Positions 1-5,409 of a stretch of DNA of 5,843 nt are shown here, piece after piece. The notes below the pieces were generated by a model, which saw only the letters and a program-made list of their open reading frames with translations, made no database searches and was not told the origin of the DNA. The stretch is from assembly GCA_050694015.1 (NCBI GenBank), contig JBOGWY010000211.1:1-5843 (forward strand), written 5' to 3'. Position numbers and translations under genes: made by a program. This DNA is from JBOGWY01 sp050694015 (GTDB lineage: Bacteria; Actinomycetota; CADDZG01; WHSQ01). Numbering within the stretch: position 1 is the stretch's first letter; each line of letters starts with the position of its first letter.

Positions 1-1
1 G

Positions 2-766
2 ATCGAAGGCAGCGCCGTCGTCCTCGAGAACCTCGCCGATACCAACTCCGACATCCAGGCGCTCGTCGCGAACCTCGATCACCTGTTCGTGTCGCTGGCG
101 AACCGCAGCAGCCAGATCGCGCTCCTAAACGAGCGCTTCGCTCTGGTCGCGGAAGCTTTGGCCGCCGACCAGGCCAACCTCGAAGGCACGCTCGAGAACC
201 TCTCGTTCCTCTCGGATGAGACCGCCACGTTGATCTCCGACAGCGGCGACGACCTCGGCCGCTCCCTCGGCCGGCTCGAGCGCGTTCTCGACACGGTCCT
301 GGAGCACGAGGCCTCGCTCACCAAGGGCATCAAGTGGGCCAACGTCGTTGCGCAAGCTCTGGGCGAGACGACCTCGTCGGGCCGCGGCGTCTACGCGTAT
401 TCCGGTCGCCAGGCTCCTCCGGGAACGGCGCGCGCCGCGTACAACTACCGCCTCGACTCGCGTGACACCGTCGGATGCGAGCGCTTCCGCATCGTCGGCG
501 GATCGATCCTGTCGGTGCGCCCCGATGCCAGCATCGAGGACATCGCCGACACCGTCCTCAACTTCTTCCCCGAGGTCTACGTCGACGATCTCGAGTTCCT
601 GGTCGAAGAGCTCGTCCCGTTCTGCACCGACTACCAGGGCCCGGTCCTCGACGAGGAGTCGGCGAAGATCGTGCGTCGGATCGCGGCGCGCGTCGGCGAG
701 AAGCGCTTCTACAAGATGCTCGCGCGCTGGCTCCTCGAGGGTTACGAGACGGGTGGCCGCCCATGA
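2..766 (+). CDS. Mce family protein, MceD position, C-terminal part (5' truncated)
   Basis: The reading frame is open from the left edge (first full codon at base 2) to TGA at 764-766, giving 254 codons with no start in view. A GTG at 89 lies inside the gene and is not a believable start, because the same helical sequence continues upstream of it. What remains is a long heptad-like alpha-helical stretch (about residues 1-120 of the fragment, rich in Leu, Ala, Glu and Asp, with LFVSL and LVAEALAADQANL runs), then a globular tail with two cysteines, at 476-478 and 623-625. The MlaD/Mce beta domain expected at the N-terminus lies outside the window. Mce proteins are extracytoplasmic components of lipid-uptake ABC systems. 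The fragment is followed by an ATGA overlap with an Mce lipoprotein and then a further Mce protein. Since E is normally the lipoprotein and F the last, this is probably the D member. The family is fairly sure, the D letter less so. Confidence 0.85.
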   Translation: MEGSAVVLENLADTNSDIQALVANLDHLFVSLANRSSQIALLNERFALVAEALAADQANLEGTLENLSFLSDETATLISDSGDDLGRSLGRLERVLDTVLEHEASLTKGIKWANVVAQALGETTSSGRGVYAYSGRQAPPGTARAAYNYRLDSRDTVGCERFRIVGGSILSVRPDASIEDIADTVLNFFPEVYVDDLEFLVEELVPFCTDYQGPVLDEESAKIVRRIAARVGEKRFYKMLARWLLEGYETGGRP

Positions 767-1773
767 GGCGCGCCCTCACGATCCTCGTGGCCCTGGGGCT
801 CCTCGCAGCCGGGCCCTCGTGCTCGTTCGGTGGCGACGAGTCGCAGCCGGTCGTCGCCTACTTCCACGACGTCGGCGACCTCGTCGACGGTGCGACGGTC
901 CAGGTCGCCGATATCGAGATCGGAACCGTGACCGAGATCGGTCTCGTGCTGCGGGACGGGGAGATGCTGGCCGAGGTCACGATGGACGTGGACGCGGATG
1001 AGAAGATCCCGGCGGAGAATCTCACCGCGCTGATCCGGCAGACCTCGCTGCTCGGTGAGCAGTTCGTGCAGCTGGTGCCCGAGTCGTCCGGCGCGCCGTA
1101 CGTCGGTCACGAACGGGTGACGATCCCGATCGAGCGCACCGACCGGCGCGTCGACATCGAGACCTTCCTCGGCGACCTGTCCGGCTTCATCGGCGGCGGG
1201 GGCCTCGAAGACCTGAACCGCTTCACGCACGCCCAAGCCCTCATCCTCGAGAACCGGGGCAAGAAGTTCGGCGAAGTCATCGAAGAGCTGGAGACGTTCA
1301 CCGGCGTACTCGCGAAGAGGCGCTTCGACGTGGAGGCCGCGATTGACGACCTCGCCGGCGCGACCGGCACGCTCGCCGACAACCAGCAAACGCTCGACGA
1401 GTTCTTGGACTCCTTGGAGGACGCGAACGTGCTGCTCGCGGACCAGGGTGACGAGCTCCGCACCCTGTTCGTGTCGCTCCAACGGTTCGGACGTGTCAAC
1501 GCGCGCTTCCTGGCGCGGCACGAGAGCGCGATCAACCGACAGTTCAAGGCGTTACGGCCGATCTTCGATGCACTCGCGGATTCGCAGGGCGAGCTTCGCA
1601 CCGACCTTGCGCAGCTCAACGACTTCATCCGGCTGTTCCCGCAGAGCCTCGGCGGGGGGCCGGGCGGCAACCTGCAAGGTGACTACATCCAGGTCGATGC
1701 CGTGCTCTGCGAGCAGCTGAACCGTTGTCACACCAGAGGGGAAAAGGGCGACGTGCCCGGTGAAGGCTCGTGA
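763..1773 (+). CDS. Mce family lipoprotein, MceE position (LprK-like)
   Basis: A 336-residue Mce protein. Residues 1-20 look like a lipoprotein signal: two arginines, a hydrophobic core, then Ala-Gly-Pro-Ser-Cys with Cys20 as the likely lipidated residue. The Pro at -2 makes this a weak lipobox. Residues about 28-107 form the MlaD/Mce domain, with the pattern of a VGDLVDGATVQ stretch, then IEIGTVTEI, then SLLGEQFVQLVP. Residues about 128-295 are long alpha helix (LADNQQTLDEFLDSLEDANVLL and similar), followed by a Gly-rich turn and two close cysteines, Cys316 and Cys322. ATG at 763 is chosen because it overlaps the previous stop (ATGA) and places the signal peptide at the N-terminus. The open frame reaches upstream to 475, but that part is a shadow of the previous gene. 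The known role of this position is a membrane-anchored subunit of the Mce lipid importer. The substrate cannot be read from the sequence. Confidence 0.9.
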   Translation: MRRALTILVALGLLAAGPSCSFGGDESQPVVAYFHDVGDLVDGATVQVADIEIGTVTEIGLVLRDGEMLAEVTMDVDADEKIPAENLTALIRQTSLLGEQFVQLVPESSGAPYVGHERVTIPIERTDRRVDIETFLGDLSGFIGGGGLEDLNRFTHAQALILENRGKKFGEVIEELETFTGVLAKRRFDVEAAIDDLAGATGTLADNQQTLDEFLDSLEDANVLLADQGDELRTLFVSLQRFGRVNARFLARHESAINRQFKALRPIFDALADSQGELRTDLAQLNDFIRLFPQSLGGGPGGNLQGDYIQVDAVLCEQLNRCHTRGEKGDVPGEGS

Positions 1774-1778
1774 GGATG
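1762..1778 (+). promoter_or_regulatory. Ribosome binding site and alternative starts of the MceF-position gene
   Basis: A GAAGG purine run at 1762-1766 is the only Shine-Dalgarno-like sequence here. It lies 3 bases before GTG 1770, which overlaps the upstream TGA as GTGA, and 9 bases before ATG 1776. The spacing favours ATG 1776, while the overlap favours GTG 1770. The two products differ by only two residues, so the choice does not affect function. Confidence 0.5.
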
Positions 1779-3107
1779 TCGACGCGCCTCTACGTGAACA
1801 TGCTCATCGTGCTGGCCCTCGGCATCGGTATGACCGCGTGGGTCGTCTCCAACATCATCGGCACGGGTTTCTTCAACAAGCCGTTCGTCGTGACGGCGGA
1901 CTTCGCGGCCTCCGGCGGCGTCTTCACGAACCAAGAGGTGACCTACCGCGGCGTGCTGATCGGGAAGGTCGGCGAGATGTCCCTCAACGACGACGGTGTC
2001 GACATCGAGTTGTTGATCGACGAACAATGGCAGGGCCGGATCCCGTCGTCGGTCGCCGCAACCGTGCAGAGCAAGAGCGCAGTGGGCGAGCAGTTCGTCA
2101 ACCTGACACCGATCGATCCCGATTCCGAGCCGCTCGCGGACGGGGACACGATCGCGCGGGAGGACACGTCGCTGCCCGTCGACTTCCAGGAGCTACTGGC
2201 ATCGCTGGATCGGGTCCTCGAAGACGTTCCGCCCGATCAGCTCCGGAACCTCTCGCAGAACCTGGCCGTGGCACTGCGGGGCCGCGGCGAGGACATCGCC
2301 ACGATCATCGATTCGCTCTCGACCCTGTCGGGAGGCTTCGCGTCGGTGGCGGAGGAGCAGAAGCGACTCCTGTCCAACGCGACCCAGACCGGTCGCGAGT
2401 TCCTGCGCACGAAGGACGAGTTCGCGGCCGCGTTGGCTGCAGCCGACGACGTCTTCGCCGGTATCGGCGACGAGCCGGAGGAGCTCTCGGCCCTGTTCAA
2501 GGCGAACGATCGCCTCGCCCGCGAGGCCAGCGCGCTACTGGCCAGGCGCGGCGACGAGCTCGCCGGGGGAGTGCGCGCTCTCGCCGATTTCGTCGATTAC
2601 CAGGAGGACATCAAGGTCGACATCGCGCAGGGCCTCGTGCACCTGCCGCAGTTCCTGCACGCGATCGAGGACGCGTCGGTGCCGTGGCGCTCGCCGGACG
2701 GTCGCTTCTTCTATCGGATCCGCGTCGGGTACGTGTACGACAACGTGCGCTCGACGTGGCCGTGCAAGTACAAGCTCCCCGAGGGCTACGAGCGTTACCA
2801 GTTCGAACGTGCCGCCCGTGATCCCATCACGACGATGACCTGTTTGCCGACCCCGCCGGCCGAAGAGGATCTATTGATCGAGTCTCTGGTCGCGGCGTTG
2901 ACGGAGTGGGCGAACGCGCGCCCGGAGTTGGACCCGATGACCGAGCGCGAGCGCAACGAAGCCAAGGAAACGCTCGACCTGCCCGCGTCGGTTCAGATCC
3001 CCGATGCACTGGGGCATCTCCTCGAGGACCTCGGCGGCACGACGGACTCGAACACCGTGCCGACCCCGGCCCCCACGGCGACCCCCGAGGCGAGCCCGAC
3101 CCCTTAG
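1770..3107 (+). CDS. Mce family protein, MceF position, with Pro/Thr/Ala-rich tail
   Basis: A 445-residue protein counted from GTG 1770 (443 from ATG 1776). Residues about 8-30 form one hydrophobic segment (MLIVLALGIGMTAWVV) that is probably an uncleaved membrane anchor. Residues about 36-115 are the Mce/MlaD domain, with a GGVFTNQEVTYRGVLIGKVG stretch and SAVGEQFVNLTP. Residues about 130-300 are alpha-helical. Residues about 310-360 form a tail domain with Cys332 and Cys358, and the last 20 or so residues (from about 425) are almost all Pro, Thr, Ala and Ser, so likely disordered. It overlaps the MceE-position gene by 4 bases and no further Mce gene follows, which fits MceF as the last subunit of the operon. 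By family knowledge it would project from the membrane as part of the lipid-conducting assembly. No obvious terminator follows, since only 24 bases separate it from the next gene. Confidence 0.9.
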   Translation: MRMSTRLYVNMLIVLALGIGMTAWVVSNIIGTGFFNKPFVVTADFAASGGVFTNQEVTYRGVLIGKVGEMSLNDDGVDIELLIDEQWQGRIPSSVAATVQSKSAVGEQFVNLTPIDPDSEPLADGDTIAREDTSLPVDFQELLASLDRVLEDVPPDQLRNLSQNLAVALRGRGEDIATIIDSLSTLSGGFASVAEEQKRLLSNATQTGREFLRTKDEFAAALAAADDVFAGIGDEPEELSALFKANDRLAREASALLARRGDELAGGVRALADFVDYQEDIKVDIAQGLVHLPQFLHAIEDASVPWRSPDGRFFYRIRVGYVYDNVRSTWPCKYKLPEGYERYQFERAARDPITTMTCLPTPPAEEDLLIESLVAALTEWANARPELDPMTERERNEAKETLDLPASVQIPDALGHLLEDLGGTTDSNTVPTPAPTATPEASPTP

Positions 3108-3117
3108 TCCCGCGGCC

Positions 3118-3123
3118 TAGGCT
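3118..3123 (+). promoter_or_regulatory. Candidate -10 element for a leaderless SRPBCC transcript
   Basis: TAGGCT fits the TANNNT form of actinobacterial -10 hexamers and ends 8 bases before GTG 3132, so transcription could begin at or next to the start codon. There is no purine-rich ribosome site in the 24-base gap, which supports this reading. A convincing -35 is not visible. The same bases lie in the loop of a small CGGCC/GGCCG hairpin (3113-3117 with 3128-3132), which may be chance in such GC-rich DNA. Confidence 0.4.
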
Positions 3124-3131
3124 CCCGGGCC

Positions 3132-3605
3132 GTGAGTCATTTCCACATCTCCTACGAGACCGGAGTCTCGTTCCCCGCGCCGCCTCGGTTCGTGTGGGAC
3201 TCGCTGAAGAAGGTCGAGCTCTTCGAGTCCTGGTGGCAATGGATCGAGGACGTGGAACTCGACGGCGAGGCCCTCACGGAAGGCTCGACGATCTCGTTCA
3301 CGATCGATCCGCCGGTGCCGTACCGGATGGCGATCTCGGTCCTCGTCACCGATGCGACCGAGGGAAAGCACCTCGAAGGCCGCGTCACCGGCGACCTCGA
3401 CGGCACCGCGTTCCTTACTCTGAGCCCGGAAGGGGATGGGAGCCGCGTGCGCGTGGGGTGGGATGTCGAGATCGCGAGCCCGGTGATCCGACCCGTGATC
3501 CGGATCGCGCGACCGGTGCTCGTGTGGGCCCAGGGTTGGGCCGTCCAAGTAGCGCTCCGCGGCTTCCGTCGCTACCTGGCCGAGCAGGGATATCCGGCCC
3601 ACTGA
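3132..3605 (+). CDS. SRPBCC (START-like / polyketide cyclase-like) family protein
   Basis: A 157-residue soluble protein of typical SRPBCC length, with no signal peptide. The pattern matches the family. An opening strand (HISYETGVSFPAPP) leads to the short helix pair FVWDSLKKVELFESWWQWI. Alternating beta strands follow (about residues 40-115: STISFTI, YRMAISVLVTDA, HLEGRVTGDL, GTAFLTLSP, SRVRVGWDVEI). A long C-terminal helix (about 118-152, ending FRRYLAEQGY) would cover the pocket. The fold usually binds hydrophobic ligands such as lipids, sterols or polyketides, and some members are enzymes. No catalytic residue can be named here. GTG 3132 is the chosen start because it comes just before the conserved first strand and behind a -10-like hexamer. 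It lies 24 bases after the Mce operon on the same strand, so it might serve the same lipid pathway. That is inference from position only. Confidence 0.8.
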   Translation: MSHFHISYETGVSFPAPPRFVWDSLKKVELFESWWQWIEDVELDGEALTEGSTISFTIDPPVPYRMAISVLVTDATEGKHLEGRVTGDLDGTAFLTLSPEGDGSRVRVGWDVEIASPVIRPVIRIARPVLVWAQGWAVQVALRGFRRYLAEQGYPAH

Positions 3606-3637
3606 ACGGATGAGCCCGTACGAGAGTCGGATAAGAC

Positions 3638-5263
3638 GTGAACCCCTCCCGGGTAACGCGGTATCTCGTGGTCGGCACCTGCATGGCTTTCATGACGGCG
3701 TGTTCCACCGAATCAACGCCCGTATCGCGCGGGGCGTTCGAGCCGAGCCCGATCCGTACGGCGACGCCGAAGCCGGGTCTGTGCCAGCCGTTCCCCGATC
3801 GGGTCTTGGACGAGTTCATGACGGCATACAACGACCGCGACCGCGACGCCCTCACGAAACTCGTGACCGCGTCTCCGATCGAAGACGTCGTGGCCTCGGC
3901 GTATTCGGGTGACGAGTCGTTCGCGTCCGTCGAGGAGTGGGCGGAGGCCGGGTGGAGCGTCGGAGATCGTCTTCGATCGGCCGGTTACGGCGCCTTCCAT
4001 CCGACGAAGGACGGGTTCCAGATGTTTCTCGTCCGAAGCAGTGATGCGTTGCGCACGCGCGGGATCGAGAGCGTCGCGACGCAGCTCGATGCGATCACCG
4101 AAGGGTGCTCGATCACTTTCCTCGGTATGAGCGGCATCGTCCAGGCGAGAGAACGCCCGTGCGCCTTCTACGAGGAGTACGCCGACAACAGCGTGGTCGC
4201 GGCCAACGAACCCGCCTCTTGCACCGACGGGAGCGGAGACCACGCGATGACGGGGCACGCCGCGGTATGGACCGGAGACGATGTTCTGCTGTGGGGCGGG
4301 GATCGAGGAGGCCTCTTCACGTATCCGGATGTGATCGCCCACGGATTTGCGTTCGATCCCAAGGAGCGTCGGTGGGCTCAGGTACCCGAGGTCGCCGGCC
4401 GGCCCGTCCGGCCCGAGGTACATGTCTGGACGGGTTCGGAATTGATCGTGGTCGGCGGCACGATGCACGGTCGCGGTGTGGACGCGGCCGCGTACAACCA
4501 CGCCGATCGATCGTGGAGGAAACTGCCCTCGCCGCTGTGGCTCTGGGGAGGCTTCGAAGGTGTGTGGACGGGGTCAGAACTCTTCATCTGGGGCGGGCCC
4601 GATCACGCCGCCGACGCGCGGCGCCGCGGCGCGCTCTTCAACCCGGTCACGGAAACGTGGAGGCCGACGGCTCCCGCTCCGGTGAGCGGACGGTGGTCAC
4701 ACGCGATCGTGTGGACCGGCACCGAGGCGATCGTATGGGGCGGAGGTAATTCCAACAGCGATCTGGCCGACGGAGCCGCCTACAACCCGAGGACGGACAC
4801 GTGGCGTGCGATCGCACCTGCCCCGGTAACGCCGCGGCAATGGCTTCCGCTCGTGTGGACCGGTCGCGAGGTCATCGTCTGGGGAGGGTCGAGTATCAGC
4901 CGGTCGCGCGCCGATGGGGCCGCGTACGACCCGGCCCTCGATAGGTGGCGGAAGCTCCCTCCCGCTCCTCTCGAGCGACGGCATTACCACTCGGCGGTGT
5001 GGACCGGAACGGAGGTGATCGTCTTCGGCGGATACGACTACGACCGCTCGTTCCGCGACGGCGCGGCCTACGACCCGATAGCGAACTCGTGGCGGCGGAT
5101 CCGGTCCGCGCCCATCGCACGACGGTGCTGTCACACCGCGCTATGGACCGGGTCATCGATGTTCGTCTTTGGAGGAGTCGACGACCTCGGCCACATGGCA
5201 CATGGCGACGGCGCGGTCTACGACCCACGCTCCAACAGATGGATCAGGCTGATCCCGCCGTAG
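3638..5263 (+). CDS. Kelch-repeat lipoprotein with N-terminal NTF2/SnoaL-like region
   Basis: A 541-residue protein. GTG 3638 is chosen because an in-frame TAA lies at 3632-3634 and it gives a full lipoprotein signal: Arg5 and Arg8, a hydrophobic core, then Phe-Met-Thr-Ala-Cys with Cys22 as the likely lipidation site. A Pro/Thr linker follows (about 27-50). Residues about 51-78 (PDRVLDEFMTAYNDRDRDALTKLV) resemble the first helix of NTF2/SnoaL-like domains. That region runs to about 170 and contains Cys49, Cys157, Cys175 and Cys195, which may form disulfides. From residue 207 there are seven repeats of the form VWTG-x-E-VIVWGG ... GAAYDP ... W-R, predicted to form a seven-bladed beta-propeller. 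I cannot name the function. Such propellers usually bind proteins or sugars, and some secreted ones are oxidases, but I see no sign of copper-enzyme residues. The gene starts 32 bases after the SRPBCC stop, with only a weak GGA (3629-3631) as a possible ribosome site. Confidence 0.85.
   Translation: MNPSRVTRYLVVGTCMAFMTACSTESTPVSRGAFEPSPIRTATPKPGLCQPFPDRVLDEFMTAYNDRDRDALTKLVTASPIEDVVASAYSGDESFASVEEWAEAGWSVGDRLRSAGYGAFHPTKDGFQMFLVRSSDALRTRGIESVATQLDAITEGCSITFLGMSGIVQARERPCAFYEEYADNSVVAANEPASCTDGSGDHAMTGHAAVWTGDDVLLWGGDRGGLFTYPDVIAHGFAFDPKERRWAQVPEVAGRPVRPEVHVWTGSELIVVGGTMHGRGVDAAAYNHADRSWRKLPSPLWLWGGFEGVWTGSELFIWGGPDHAADARRRGALFNPVTETWRPTAPAPVSGRWSHAIVWTGTEAIVWGGGNSNSDLADGAAYNPRTDTWRAIAPAPVTPRQWLPLVWTGREVIVWGGSSISRSRADGAAYDPALDRWRKLPPAPLERRHYHSAVWTGTEVIVFGGYDYDRSFRDGAAYDPIANSWRRIRSAPIARRCCHTALWTGSSMFVFGGVDDLGHMAHGDGAVYDPRSNRWIRLIPP
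4256..5260 (+). repeat. Seven kelch-type coding repeats (period about 48 residues)
   Basis: The Trp of the WTG motif falls at residues 211, 264, 310, 359, 407, 455 and 503 of the lipoprotein, giving spacings of 53, 46, 49, 48, 48 and 48. Each unit has a WTG turn, a hydrophobic strand ending in two glycines, a GA-x-Y/F-[DN]P turn and a closing Trp. The last four units are the most alike, also in DNA (repeated GTGTGGACCGG), which suggests more recent duplication or stronger constraint there. Confidence 0.85.
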
Positions 5264-5265
5264 GA

Positions 5266-5328
5266 GAAGCGCGCATTCTTTCCAGATCTCGGGCCTCTAT
5301 CCGGACCCATATCCGGAAAGAACGCTTC
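5266..5328 (+). terminator. Bulged inverted repeat after the kelch gene, possible terminator
   Basis: GAAGCG (5266-5271) plus TTCTTTCC (5276-5283) is the exact reverse complement of GGAAAGAACGCTTC (5315-5328), apart from a 4-base CGCA bulge in the left arm, so 14 pairs enclose a 31-base loop. Inside, TCCGGA (5300-5305) and TCCGGA (5312-5317) can form a tighter hairpin with a CCCATA loop. It shares bases 5315-5317 with the outer stem, so the two forms compete. It begins 3 bases after the kelch stop codon. No T-run follows, so a classical Rho-independent terminator is not shown. It could also be a binding site or an RNA-processing site. Confidence 0.45.
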
Positions 5329-5330
5329 CT

Positions 5331-5391
5331 CGCTAGGCGGTGACCCCGCGTCCGCTCTTGCGCCTACCGGCGTCCGCTCTTGCGCCTAGCG
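5331..5391 (+). repeat. 9-bp inverted repeat in the uvrC leader
   Basis: CGCTAGGCG (5331-5339) is perfectly complementary to CGCCTAGCG (5383-5391), across a 43-base loop. The matching part of the first tandem copy, CGCCTACCG (5361-5369), pairs with a single mismatch, so the left arm could pair with either copy. If transcription of uvrC starts at its ATG, this region is not in the uvrC RNA and would matter only as DNA or in read-through RNA. Confidence 0.45.
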
Positions 5392-5394
5392 GCG
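5348..5394 (+). repeat. 22-bp tandem duplication upstream of uvrC
   Basis: The 19-base unit GCGTCCGCTCTTGCGCCTA occurs at 5348-5366 and 5370-5388. At a 22-base offset the match continues to 5372/5394 with only one mismatch (C5367 versus G5389), so 24 of 25 positions agree. This is too long to be ordinary compositional noise. Both copies contain TTGCGC, which recalls a -35 element, but neither lies at a usual 16-18 base distance from the candidate -10. Confidence 0.8.
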
Positions 5395-5397
5395 CGG

Positions 5398-5403
5398 GAC
5401 AAT
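5398..5403 (+). promoter_or_regulatory. Candidate -10 element for leaderless uvrC
   Basis: GACAAT differs at one position from TACAAT and ends 6 bases before ATG 5410, so the transcript could start at the A of the ATG. The six G residues between them (5404-5409) touch the start codon and so are too close to act as a Shine-Dalgarno site. No -35 at the usual spacing is recognised. Confidence 0.45.
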
Positions 5404-5409
5404 GGGGGG

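Noticed and set aside
742..1521. Long 259-codon open frame on the minus strand
   Set aside because: It lies antisense to the MceE-position gene, is rich in Arg/Asp/His/Val as expected for a GC-rich shadow, and shows no recognisable domain.
2799..2806. GTTCGAAC palindrome resembling half of an SOS (LexA) box
   Set aside because: It is inside the coding part of the MceF-position gene, lacks the 4-base spacer of the actinobacterial LexA site, and is far from uvrC.
1760..2821. 353-codon open frame on the plus strand overlapping the MceF-position gene
   Set aside because: The translation is almost all Arg, Gly and Pro, typical of an out-of-frame reading of GC-rich coding DNA.
3113..3132. CGGCC/GGCCG hairpin between the mceF and SRPBCC genes as a terminator
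   Set aside because: The stem is only 5 pairs, has no T-run after it, and is expected by chance in DNA of this composition.
2906..3613. 235-codon plus-strand open frame spanning the mceF end and the SRPBCC gene
   Set aside because: Arg/Gly/Pro-rich translation with no domain. Both real genes it crosses are well supported in other frames.
3713..4501. 262-codon open frame on the minus strand inside the kelch gene
   Set aside because: Its composition is Arg-rich and low in complexity, with no domain, while the plus frame has clear kelch repeats.
5266..5394. CRISPR array or insertion-sequence end in the uvrC spacer
   Set aside because: There are only two repeat copies with almost no spacer between them, no transposase gene and no target-site duplication visible.
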